Source: Rosistilla ulvae (GTDB lineage Bacteria > Planctomycetota > Planctomycetia > Pirellulales > Pirellulaceae). From it: a DNA stretch of 64,000 nt. The stretch is taken from NCBI RefSeq assembly GCF_007741475.1, contig NZ_CP036261.1:2046001-2110000 (forward strand). Reading direction: 5' to 3'. Numbering within the stretch: the first letter of the stretch is position 1; every line of letters starts with the position of its first letter. Below the pieces are notes generated by a model that saw only the letters and a list, made by a program, of their open reading frames with translations, did not search any database and was not told the origin of the DNA. Positions 35,073 to 43,798 of the stretch are shown here, piece after piece. The translations under genes were made by a program, and so were the position numbers.

Positions 35073-36206
35073 ATGATCCGCCAACTCGATACCGATCTCG
35101 AAATCAGCTCGATCCCGCTCGTCGATCTGGCCACCCAATCGCGTCAGATCAAAGAAGACGTTTTGCGGCGGATGTCCGACGTGATCGATTCGGCTCGCTA
35201 CATTCTCGGACAAGAGGTCCAGGAGTTCGAAGAGCAATTCGCCGCCTATTGCGGTGTCGATCATTGCGTCGGTTTGGCTAATGGAACCGATGCCCTGCAC
35301 ATGGCGCTGCGAGCTCTCGACGTCGGCGAAGGTGACGAAGTCATCACCGCCGGCAATTCGTTTGCCGCGACAGCGTTTGCCATCGCCTACTCCGGCGCTC
35401 AAGCGGTTTTTGTCGACATCGATCCGGTCGACTTCAACATCGATCCCAATCGGATCGAAGCCGCGATCACGCCGCGGACCAAAGCGATCATCCCCGTCCA
35501 TTTGTACGGCCAGCCGGCGCAGATGGCTGCGATTCGCGAGATCGCCGACCGGCATGGCTTAAAAATCATCGAAGACGCCGCCCAGGCGCATGGTGCCGAG
35601 AGCAACGGTCAACGCTGCGGATCGTTTGGCGACATCGGATGTTTCAGTTTTTATCCCGGCAAAAATCTGGGAGCCTTCGGCGACGCGGGGGCGGCGGTCA
35701 CCAACGACCCCGAGTTGGCAGAGCGTCTGCGGTTGCTGCGAAACTACGGCCAAAAGGTCAAGAATCGCCACGATTGCTTGGGTTACAACTGCCGCATGGA
35801 CACGTTGCAGGCCTGCGTGTTGCTGTCGAAAATGCAGCATATCGAGGACTGGACCAACAGCCGCCGGCAGGTTGCGGCTTGGTACGGCGAAGCCCTTGCT
35901 AGCACCGATCTGCAGTTGCCGGTCGAGCGCGACGACGCTCGGCACGTCTACCATCTGTACGTCGTTCGGCATCCGCAACGCGACGCGATCATCGAGTCGT
36001 TGGCGGCGAAGAAGATCTTCTGCGGAGTCCACTATCCGCATCCGCTGGCGACTGCGACGCCGTTCCAGGATGCCAAATCGTTCCCGGAAGGTTTGCCTGT
36101 TTGCACAAGTGCGGCCTCCGCGATTTTGTCGTTGCCGATGTATCCGGAGATGACACAACAGCATGTGGCGGTGGTCGCCAAGGCTTTGGTTGAGTTTGGG
36201 TGCTAA
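35073..36206 (+). CDS. DegT/DnrJ/EryC1-family sugar aminotransferase, WlbC-like
   Basis: The ATG at 35073 gives 377 residues; upstream open frame overlaps the acyltransferase gene and is a shadow. Conserved blocks are GTDALHMALRALDVGEGDEVI (about 71-91), EDAAQAHGA (167-175) and FYPGKNLGAFGDAG with PLP Lys197. LRNYGQ and a C-terminal GVHYPHPLATATPF block also fit. It would transaminate a 3-keto (or 4-keto) sugar nucleotide. With the preceding two genes it makes a WlbA-B-C type set. Confidence 0.9.
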   Translation: MIRQLDTDLEISSIPLVDLATQSRQIKEDVLRRMSDVIDSARYILGQEVQEFEEQFAAYCGVDHCVGLANGTDALHMALRALDVGEGDEVITAGNSFAATAFAIAYSGAQAVFVDIDPVDFNIDPNRIEAAITPRTKAIIPVHLYGQPAQMAAIREIADRHGLKIIEDAAQAHGAESNGQRCGSFGDIGCFSFYPGKNLGAFGDAGAAVTNDPELAERLRLLRNYGQKVKNRHDCLGYNCRMDTLQACVLLSKMQHIEDWTNSRRQVAAWYGEALASTDLQLPVERDDARHVYHLYVVRHPQRDAIIESLAAKKIFCGVHYPHPLATATPFQDAKSFPEGLPVCTSAASAILSLPMYPEMTQQHVAVVAKALVEFGC

Positions 36207-36221
36207 ACCGGGGACCAACGA

Positions 36222-38585
36222 ATGACTTCAAAGAACCAACGTAACCTGAGCCACGATCCGGCTGTCTTTTTCTCGCACCGCGCGTCGGGAATCGATCAAT
36301 CGACAGTGATCATGGCGCGTGCCAGCCACGATTCGATCACCGAATCGGCGGCCCATCATGGCGATGGCCGTCACGCCGCCAGTCTGCGTTCGTGTTTGGA
36401 GTTGCCGTTTGTCTACAAGCGATTGATCATCGGTTGCCTTGCGGTTGCGATCCTCTTGGGCTGGGCAGCGCTGCTTGTCTGGCCGCGGAAGTATGAATCC
36501 GAAGCCAAGTTGATGTTACGGGTCGGCCGCGAGAGCGTTTCGCTGGACCCGACGGCAACGACCAGCCAGACGCTGATGTTGCAGAAGACGCAAGAGGAAG
36601 AAGTCGTTTCAGCGCTGGAAATGTTGGGCAGCCGTCAGATCGCCGAAGGCGTGGTCGATGAGCTCGGCGAGTCTTCGATCCTCAATGGCAGCCTGCCCAG
36701 CGAAGGCGGCGAGCCGGCCGGTCTAACCGTTGTCGATCGCGTCAAAGGTTTGGTGAGTGGTGCGATCGATCTGGTCGCGACGACGTCCGGTCTTCGCGAC
36801 GAAATCTCCAACCACGAAGTTGCGGTTCGCCGCGTCCAAGGGGCCGTCGAAATCAAGGCTCAAAAGAAGTCGAACGTGATCTCGGTGCAAGCCTCTGCCA
36901 AGACGCCCGAGATGGCTCAAGCATTGGTTCAACAAACCTGCGATACCTATCTGAAACAACATCTACTGAATTCGCAAACCGCCGGATCGCATGACTTCTT
37001 CGTGCAACAAGTCGATGCCGCGGAAGCTCATTTGAATGCGTTGACCGATCGCAAATCGGACTACATGAAAAAGCGTGGCATCGTTTCGGTTGAAGCGAAC
37101 CGTGCGTTGTTGCAAGAACAATTGGCGACCTGCGAACGCGAGCTGCTGATGGCCACTGGTTCGCTGGAACAGGTGAACGCCGAAATGGCCGATCTTCGCC
37201 GCAAGATCGCTGACACCGACGAAGAGATCATCGCCGAACGTAAGGAAGGTTCCGATAGCACCTGGAGCGGCATGCGTCAGCAGGTCTACGAACTGGAACT
37301 GCAAGAGAAAAGCCTGGCGGCCAAATACACGCCGCAGCATCGGCGGTTGATCGAAACTCGCGAACAATTGGACGGGGCGCGGATGATCATGGCGAAGCTG
37401 CGCAGCGAACGAGTCGACCACAGCATGACTCCCAACCCGATGAAGCGTCGTATGGAAGACGATCTGCAGCGGTCGCAAACTCAGGTCGTCGGATTGCAGA
37501 GCGTCGTGCTGGAGAAAGAACGCCAGCGGGTCCAGTTGGCGCAACAGGTTCGCGAACTGCACGACTGGGAAATCGAACTGACACAAATGGATCGCGACAT
37601 CGAATCCTCCGCCGCCAGCCTGAAGAAGCTGGTCGAAAAACTGGAGGAGGCTCGCGTGATCGAAGAACTGCGCAACCAACAGATCTCCAACGTGAGCGTC
37701 TTTCAGCCGGCGACGTTTGTCGAACGTCCCGCCAGCCCCAACAAACGGATCCTCGCCGCGGGCTTTGTGATGTTGGGATTGTGCAGCGGGGTGGGACTGG
37801 CGTTCCTGCGTGAAATCGGCAGCGACACGATGCGGACCGCCGAACATGTCGAATCGAGCTTGCGATATCCCGTGCTGACAAAAATCCCGCACCAACCGCG
37901 ATTGGAACTGGGCAATTCGATCCGCCGACTCGACGATGCAGGCGATATCCGCACGCGTTGTCGATCGATCATCGGGGACCTGATGCTCTCGCGTGCGCAA
38001 CCGATTGGTGAGCCGCCGCGAGGTCGATCGCTGGGCGTGATCGGGATCGAGCCAGGTTGTGGAGCGAGCACGTTGGCCGCGGCGTTGGCGATGGTCAGCA
38101 GCGACGACTGCGGACTGAAAACAATATTGATCGATGCCGATGGACGAACCCGTTCGGTTTCGAAGGCCTTCGGTTTGCAGAACGCTCCCGGGCTGTTGGA
38201 GCTCTCTGCGGGGGACGCCGCCGTCGAACAGTGCGTCCAGCAACTGTCCGACAGCAAGCTGGCGCTGTTGCCTTACGCATCGCCGTCGGCAAACGCATCG
38301 GACGCGGATTCCGTCGATCGCCACGATCCGCGACAGACGATCGAAGCGTTCCAACAAGCCAACGATCTTGTGATCATCGACTTCCCGCCAGCGTCGCTCC
38401 CCGACCAAGCCTTGTCGCTCGCCCAGACGTTGGATTACGTCGTGGTCGTGGTCGAATCGGAAAAGACCAAAGTTGCCCAAGCCCAGCGGTTCTTGAATCG
38501 CTTTGCCGGTAGCGATACCGAAGTGATTGGTATCGTTCTCAACAAGACGCGGAACTATGCTCCGGCGATGTTCTCGGGCGCGTAA
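36222..38585 (+). CDS. Wzz/Wzc-like polysaccharide co-polymerase with degenerate kinase P-loop
   Basis: This 787-residue protein has two membrane helices (about 68-88 and 507-528) flanking a Wzz-type domain with long coiled coils (about 260-480). A cytoplasmic BY-kinase/ParA-like domain follows. The P-loop position reads EPGCGASTLA (about 610), where bacterial tyrosine kinases have G-K-S/T: the Lys is replaced by Ala. Walker A-prime ILIDADGR and Walker B LVIIDFPPA are retained. There is no C-terminal tyrosine cluster. It likely sets chain length, but ATP hydrolysis and autophosphorylation are doubtful. Confidence 0.87.
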   Translation: MTSKNQRNLSHDPAVFFSHRASGIDQSTVIMARASHDSITESAAHHGDGRHAASLRSCLELPFVYKRLIIGCLAVAILLGWAALLVWPRKYESEAKLMLRVGRESVSLDPTATTSQTLMLQKTQEEEVVSALEMLGSRQIAEGVVDELGESSILNGSLPSEGGEPAGLTVVDRVKGLVSGAIDLVATTSGLRDEISNHEVAVRRVQGAVEIKAQKKSNVISVQASAKTPEMAQALVQQTCDTYLKQHLLNSQTAGSHDFFVQQVDAAEAHLNALTDRKSDYMKKRGIVSVEANRALLQEQLATCERELLMATGSLEQVNAEMADLRRKIADTDEEIIAERKEGSDSTWSGMRQQVYELELQEKSLAAKYTPQHRRLIETREQLDGARMIMAKLRSERVDHSMTPNPMKRRMEDDLQRSQTQVVGLQSVVLEKERQRVQLAQQVRELHDWEIELTQMDRDIESSAASLKKLVEKLEEARVIEELRNQQISNVSVFQPATFVERPASPNKRILAAGFVMLGLCSGVGLAFLREIGSDTMRTAEHVESSLRYPVLTKIPHQPRLELGNSIRRLDDAGDIRTRCRSIIGDLMLSRAQPIGEPPRGRSLGVIGIEPGCGASTLAAALAMVSSDDCGLKTILIDADGRTRSVSKAFGLQNAPGLLELSAGDAAVEQCVQQLSDSKLALLPYASPSANASDADSVDRHDPRQTIEAFQQANDLVIIDFPPASLPDQALSLAQTLDYVVVVVESEKTKVAQAQRFLNRFAGSDTEVIGIVLNKTRNYAPAMFSGA

Positions 38586-38658
38586 CCCTATCTGCGATGA
38601 AGTCGATTCGGGCTTCCGCCAAACTTATCAACCGACGCTTCGGCGGATCTAGCGATTC

Positions 38659-39969
38659 ATGTCTCTTGCACTCAACTCATCCGCAACCGCACGGCGACCA
38701 TCGTTCGACCGCTTGCTGATGTTTTGGGTTCCCGTGATCGTGCTGGCGGTGCTGGTGATCCGCAACGATGCTCGCATGGCGTACGCTCAATCGGCCAACG
38801 GTGCCGCGGTCGAAGCGGCTGATCTGGCGGAAAACGCCGGCACCGGAACACGCGAACGCCAGTTGTTGTTCCTCGCCTTGGGAGCGACCGGCGGGATGTT
38901 GTTGTGGCGCGATCAAAGGACCAACCGACGGCCGATCTATTGGCCGATCATGCTGCTGTTGGGGCTGTTGTTCGCCTACGGTTGCTGTTCGGTCGTCTGG
39001 TCCGATTCGCCCTTCTTAACCGTCAAACGGATGATCGTGTTGGGCTGTCTTGCGCTCGGCGCGGTTGGAATCGGCAAGGTCTGGAGCACCCGCGATTTCT
39101 GTCTGGCTCTGATCGGTTGGACGCTGTTGTTTGTCGTGCTCAGCGTCGCCGCCGAACTCGCCAACGGCGTCTTCTTGCGAGGCGGAGACTACCGATTTTC
39201 AGGAGTCTTTCATCCGAACAAACAGGTCTTCTTCTGTGCGTTTCTGTTCCTGTGCAGTTCATGCATGTATCAAAGCGAACGGAAGCGGGTCTATCTGGCG
39301 ATCGCGATCTTCGCTCTGATCGCGGTCATATTAACGAAGTCGCGAACCGGTACCGCCGCCTGCCTGTTGGCGGGAGCTTGGTTGTGGTGGAGCTATCTGC
39401 CGCGGAACTGGATCGTCAACCTGGCTGTCGCCGGATCGATCTTGTTCAGCATCGGACTGATCGGGCTCGGGGCGAGTGGCGAAGAGGTCTCGTTGCTTTC
39501 GGCGGCGCGGATGGGACGCGAGGATGAACTCTCCGATCCGACCAAGTTGACAGGCCGATTGCCGATTTGGACCGAGACCCTTTCCGCCTTCATCAACCAG
39601 CCGTTGTTAGGCTTTGGATACGGCGCGTTTTGGTCGCCTGAGCGGATTCGATATTTCGAATCGCAGAACGGTTGGGCGTTCAGCCATGCCCATTCGATCT
39701 ACATCGAATCGGCAGTCAATTGGGGACTGTTGGGCGTCTTTATCATGCTGATGATCGTTGTCGCCACGGTGCGACGCGCGAAATACCTGCTGCGAACCCA
39801 CGAACGGATGGCCGGTCGTTGGATGATCGCGCTTTTGATCCTCGCCGCGATCGCGGGGCTCGCCGAATCGGCGTTTGTCGCCGACGGATTTGAAGCGATC
39901 GTGTTGTGTGCCAGTATTGGATTGGTCGCCTGCCATGGTCCAGTTCCTCCCGCCAGGGGAATGCGATGA
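38659..39969 (+). CDS. O-antigen polymerase/ligase family protein (Wzy-like)
   Basis: This 436-residue polytopic membrane protein has about ten helices and the Wzy_C/O-antigen ligase pattern. ILTKSRTGTAACLLAGAWL (about 220-238) is the conserved core helix. A periplasmic loop has LTGRLPIWTETLSAFINQPLLGFGYGAFW and HAHSIYIESAVNWGLLG (about 290-355). In this cluster it probably polymerises lipid-linked repeat units. Its final bases (ATGCGATGA) overlap the flippase start. Confidence 0.87.
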   Translation: MSLALNSSATARRPSFDRLLMFWVPVIVLAVLVIRNDARMAYAQSANGAAVEAADLAENAGTGTRERQLLFLALGATGGMLLWRDQRTNRRPIYWPIMLLLGLLFAYGCCSVVWSDSPFLTVKRMIVLGCLALGAVGIGKVWSTRDFCLALIGWTLLFVVLSVAAELANGVFLRGGDYRFSGVFHPNKQVFFCAFLFLCSSCMYQSERKRVYLAIAIFALIAVILTKSRTGTAACLLAGAWLWWSYLPRNWIVNLAVAGSILFSIGLIGLGASGEEVSLLSAARMGREDELSDPTKLTGRLPIWTETLSAFINQPLLGFGYGAFWSPERIRYFESQNGWAFSHAHSIYIESAVNWGLLGVFIMLMIVVATVRRAKYLLRTHERMAGRWMIALLILAAIAGLAESAFVADGFEAIVLCASIGLVACHGPVPPARGMR

Positions 39970-41432
39970 CAACGATGGGCAAGATCCGCCGCAATGCGGT
40001 CGCAATTTTCACGGGCGATCTGGTCAACAAGGCGAGCACGTTTGCTGTCTATGCGATGCTGTCGCGGTACACCAGTCTCGAGTCCTTCGGGCTGCTGCAG
40101 TTCGGCTTGCTGGTCCTGTATACCTTTAATGTCTTCGCCGCCGCGGGGCTGCCAACTCTGCTGACCCGCCGCGTCGCGCGGCACGCCAATCGGTCGCGGC
40201 ATCTGCTGTACCATGGCTACGCCGGCGCCCTGGCCTCTTCGCTTCTGGCGATGCTGGGAATGATCCTGTTTGCCTTTGTGATGCGGTACGACGCCGAGAT
40301 GCGGTGGGTGCTGTGTCTGCTGTCGATCGCGATCGTTCCCTATGCGTTGACCTTGGTCGCCGAAGCGGTGATCCGCGGCCGCGAGCGGATGCATTTGATC
40401 GCCCTGGCGAATCTGCCCGGCAACGCTTTGCTAGTCGGCGGCGCGTTTGCGGTGCTGTCGCAGGGCTACAGCATCTATTGGTTGGCCGCCGTGGTGATCA
40501 CCGCTCGAACCGCGACGTTTCTGCTGACACATGCGATGGCGTCGTACTGCTGTCAGCATTCGCTGGCGGTCCCTGGCGTCGGGTTCCGCGTCGGCATGAA
40601 ACAACTGAAACACTCGCTTGTCTTTTTCGGCAACGACGGCGTCAACGCGATCTGGTCGGCGCTGGACCAAGTGATGCTGTCGAAGTTTGCCAGCGAGCGA
40701 GAGATCGGTCTGCTCGGTTCTTCGTATCAAATCCTGCAACCGATTCTGATGGTCTACCGTGCCGTTGGGACCAGTGCGTTCCCGACCTTGTGCTACACCG
40801 CGTCGCGCGATGCGATTGCCGAGATGGTTCAGTCGCTGATCGGGTTGCTGTGGCGATTGAGTACGCCGGCGGCGATCGGGCTGTTCCTGTTGGCCGACGA
40901 AATCCTCGTGTTTGCGTACGGCAATGAAGAGTTCCGCGCCGCCGCGGTCGTGATCCGAATCCTTGTCTTCACGCTCTTCCTGGATCCGGTGACTCCGTTG
41001 TTGGGTCACGCGTTGTGGGCGACTAAAAACGAGGCAGTGGTGCTGCGGATCGTGTTGGTCAACCTGATGGCGAACGTTGTCGTCGGATGCCTGTTGATCA
41101 GCCAATTTGGTTTGATCGGAGCCGCGGTGACTTACGTGAGCATCAATTTCTTCAACGTTTTACAACACAAATACTACTTCCGTCGCGAGATCGCTCCATT
41201 GGCCTTGGGCCGAGAATGGCTGCGTGGTCTCCCCGCGACCCTCTGCCTGTTGGCGGTCGTTGCCTGTTTTGTGCAATGGGATGCGGTGCGTGCTGGACAG
41301 CACCACTGGATCAGCCTCGGGCAGGCAATCATCGCGCTGACTCTGGGAATGATCGTCTACGTGCCGCTTGCCTTTCCCGGGCTGTGTTCGCACGGCGTTC
41401 GCATGGTGACTGGAAAATTGGAAAAGGCATAA
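39966..41432 (+). CDS. Lipid-linked oligosaccharide flippase (Wzx-like)
   Basis: The ATG at 39966 overlaps the previous stop (ATGA) and gives 488 residues; upstream extension would overlap the polymerase. The protein has about 12-14 hydrophobic helices. RRNAVAIFTGDLVNKASTFAVYAMLSRY and FGLLQFGLLVLYTF form the N-terminal polysaccharide-biosynthesis-protein (MOP superfamily) signature. It would move undecaprenyl-PP-linked units across the inner membrane to the polymerase. It is followed after 1 nt by a glycosyltransferase gene. Confidence 0.9.
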   Translation: MTTMGKIRRNAVAIFTGDLVNKASTFAVYAMLSRYTSLESFGLLQFGLLVLYTFNVFAAAGLPTLLTRRVARHANRSRHLLYHGYAGALASSLLAMLGMILFAFVMRYDAEMRWVLCLLSIAIVPYALTLVAEAVIRGRERMHLIALANLPGNALLVGGAFAVLSQGYSIYWLAAVVITARTATFLLTHAMASYCCQHSLAVPGVGFRVGMKQLKHSLVFFGNDGVNAIWSALDQVMLSKFASEREIGLLGSSYQILQPILMVYRAVGTSAFPTLCYTASRDAIAEMVQSLIGLLWRLSTPAAIGLFLLADEILVFAYGNEEFRAAAVVIRILVFTLFLDPVTPLLGHALWATKNEAVVLRIVLVNLMANVVVGCLLISQFGLIGAAVTYVSINFFNVLQHKYYFRREIAPLALGREWLRGLPATLCLLAVVACFVQWDAVRAGQHHWISLGQAIIALTLGMIVYVPLAFPGLCSHGVRMVTGKLEKA

Positions 41433-41433
41433 G

Positions 41434-42597
41434 ATGCGAATCGCTTGGATATCATACGGGTTCGAAGAGCTGTGCGTGCAGAACGTCAATGCGCTCGCCG
41501 AAGAGCACGAGGTGCTGTTGGTGATGCCGCACCCGCAGCCAGGGGAAACGCAATACGCGATCTCCGACCGTGTGCAGCACTTCGGTTTTGACGAGCCACG
41601 GTTGCGTCAGCCGCTGCGGCAGCTGAGCTGTGTCGCGGCGATCCGTCGCCAGATCGATGCCTTCAAACCGGACGTGGTCCATTTCCAACAGGGACACATG
41701 TGGTTCAACACTGCCTTGCGATCGCTGAAACGCTATCCGTTGGTGGCGACGATCCACGACCCGCGGCACCACGCCGGCGACATGTCGTCGCGGAAGACGC
41801 CGCAGTGGGTGATGGATTACGGATTTCGCAAAGCCGATCATGTGATCGTGCATGGGGAGGCGTTGGCCGCTCAAGTGCAGCAGTTATTCGGTTTCGCCAG
41901 CGATCGCGTGCACGTCGTCGCTCATGTCGCGATGGGCCAAGTTGAAGGCGCGACCGACGTCGCCGAAGAGCCTCACAATGTGTTGTTCTTCGGGAGGATC
42001 TGGGACTACAAGGGCTTGGAATATCTGATTGCGGCCGAGCCGATGATCGCCGCAGAAGTCCCCGATGCGAAGATCGTAATCGCGGGGCGAGGCGACGATT
42101 TTTCGCGGTACCAGAAACTGATCGGTGATTCGCCGCGGTTCGAGATCCACAACCGATGGATCAGCGATCAGCAGCGGGCTGAATTTTTTCAACGCGCCGC
42201 CATCGTGGTTCTCCCTTATACCGAAGCGACGCAAAGTGGAGTCGTCCCGGTCGCGCAGATGTATGCCAAACCGGTCGTCGCCACGCGCGTTGGCGCGTTG
42301 GCCGAATGCGTGCTCGATCGGCAGACCGGTTTGCTCGTCCCGCCACGCGATCCGCAAGCCTTGGCGGCGGCGATCATTCAACTGTTAAAAGACCCTGCCC
42401 AACGGCGGGCCTTGGGAGATGCTGGATTCGATCGCTTGCAAGCCGAAGCCTCGCCCGCGGTTGTCGCGCGGCAGACGGTTGCGGTTTATGAGCAAGCGAT
42501 CGTCGATCGGCAGCGCGGATCCAAACCTTCGCCGGCGCAAGCGTCCGCAGCGCAGCCAACGCAAACTTTAGGGAGCCCCAGTCATGTCAACCAATAG
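41434..42597 (+). CDS. Glycosyltransferase, GT-B fold (GT4-like)
   Basis: This 387-residue protein has a GT-B pattern. An N-terminal acceptor domain contains KPDVVHFQQGHMWFNTAL. The C-terminal donor domain contains NVLFFGRIWDYKGLEYLIAA (about 180-200), AKIVIAGRGDD, and the E-x7-E-type LPYTEATQSGVVPVAQMYAKPVVATRVGALAE block (about 260-292). The last 25 residues are Ala/Pro/Ser-rich. Its end overlaps the start of the next glycosyltransferase by 14 nt. Confidence 0.88.
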   Translation: MRIAWISYGFEELCVQNVNALAEEHEVLLVMPHPQPGETQYAISDRVQHFGFDEPRLRQPLRQLSCVAAIRRQIDAFKPDVVHFQQGHMWFNTALRSLKRYPLVATIHDPRHHAGDMSSRKTPQWVMDYGFRKADHVIVHGEALAAQVQQLFGFASDRVHVVAHVAMGQVEGATDVAEEPHNVLFFGRIWDYKGLEYLIAAEPMIAAEVPDAKIVIAGRGDDFSRYQKLIGDSPRFEIHNRWISDQQRAEFFQRAAIVVLPYTEATQSGVVPVAQMYAKPVVATRVGALAECVLDRQTGLLVPPRDPQALAAAIIQLLKDPAQRRALGDAGFDRLQAEASPAVVARQTVAVYEQAIVDRQRGSKPSPAQASAAQPTQTLGSPSHVNQ

Positions 42598-43798
42598 TGC
42601 GATGCATCTGGGAGTCGTGGCGTCGGTCAAACACGGCTTCGAACACTTCGTCCATCGCGAGCTTTCGTTTTTCGAGAGCCGCGGCGCGAAGATCAGCGTC
42701 TATCCGACGAAGTTCCAAGCCGGATTGTACGGACCACGCCCGACCTGGAACGTCTATCGATGGGGGCTGATCTCGCTGATGTTTGCGAATCTGGGCACGC
42801 TGCTATCGCGGCCGGCCAGCTACCTGCGACTGCTTGCCGAAGCGATCCGTCATCGCGCTGTCGTCGACTTTGTCCTAGCGGTCTATTTCGCTGGCAAGAT
42901 GCGCGACGTCGATCTGATCTACGCCACTTTCGGCGACCGCAAGTTGTTCATCGCCTACTTCTGCAAACAACTGCTCAACAAGCCGCTGATCTGCACGATC
43001 CACGCCTACGAGATCTACGAGAATCCAAACCCGGCGATGTTCGCTCGCGCGGTTGCCGCGTGCGACCAGATCACGACGGTGACCAATTACAACCGCGAGC
43101 AGCTGAAGTCGCGATACGGCATCGATCCACAGCGGATCGAGGTCGTGCGACTCTCGATCGATCTGCAGACCTACCGACCGGAGCGGAAGTTTGTCGTCTT
43201 GATCGTCGGCTACTTCGCTCAGAAAAAAGGGCACCGCATCCTGTTGGAAGCGCTTCGCAAAATCGACAACTCCGAATTCGAACTCTGGGTCGTCGGCACC
43301 GGTCGCGATTCGGCCGACTCGGTCGACGTCAAAGCCCTCGCCGCGGAGATGGGACTGGAATCGCAGGTCGCGTTTTTCAACGGCCTCTCGGGGACCGCAC
43401 TGCGGGCTGTCTACCACGCTTGCGACGTCTTCTGCCTGCCCAGTCATCACGACGACCACGGCGGGGCGGAAGGTTTTCCGACGGTGATCATCGAAGCGAT
43501 GGCGTGCGGGAAACCGGTGATCAGCACGCGGCACGTCGAGATTCCGGCGATCGTCGAACAGATCCTGGTCGACGAAAAAGATGTCGATGGCCTGGCGGAC
43601 GCCTTATTGCAAACGTATCGTTCCGCAGAGCTGCGAGAACAGATGGGAGAACGAAATCGTGAACTTGCTGCGGAACATTTCTCGCATTCGAATGTTAAAA
43701 GAACCGAAGCGATGATGCGCGCCGCCTGCGGTCTGCCGCCGCTGGTCGAACCGGAAGCGAGTCCGGTCGAGATGCAACATGAGTCATTGACAACGTGA
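42584..43798 (+). CDS. Glycosyltransferase, GT4-like
   Basis: This 404-residue GT-B enzyme has a C-terminal donor-binding domain with FVVLIVGYFAQKKGHRILLEALRKI. Its E-x7-E motif lies in GAEGFPTVIIEAMACGKPVISTRHVEIPAIVE (about 300-325). The N-terminal domain contains DLIYATFGDRKLFIAYFCKQLL and ICTIHAYEIYE. It overlaps both neighbours, consistent with a tightly coupled operon. Donor and acceptor cannot be deduced. Confidence 0.9.
   Translation: MSTNSAMHLGVVASVKHGFEHFVHRELSFFESRGAKISVYPTKFQAGLYGPRPTWNVYRWGLISLMFANLGTLLSRPASYLRLLAEAIRHRAVVDFVLAVYFAGKMRDVDLIYATFGDRKLFIAYFCKQLLNKPLICTIHAYEIYENPNPAMFARAVAACDQITTVTNYNREQLKSRYGIDPQRIEVVRLSIDLQTYRPERKFVVLIVGYFAQKKGHRILLEALRKIDNSEFELWVVGTGRDSADSVDVKALAAEMGLESQVAFFNGLSGTALRAVYHACDVFCLPSHHDDHGGAEGFPTVIIEAMACGKPVISTRHVEIPAIVEQILVDEKDVDGLADALLQTYRSAELREQMGERNRELAAEHFSHSNVKRTEAMMRAACGLPPLVEPEASPVEMQHESLTT

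Noticed and set aside
36963-38480. 505-codon minus-strand open frame opposite the Wzc-like gene
   Set aside because: Shadow; phenylalanine/glutamine/histidine-rich composition typical of the complement of GC-biased coding DNA.
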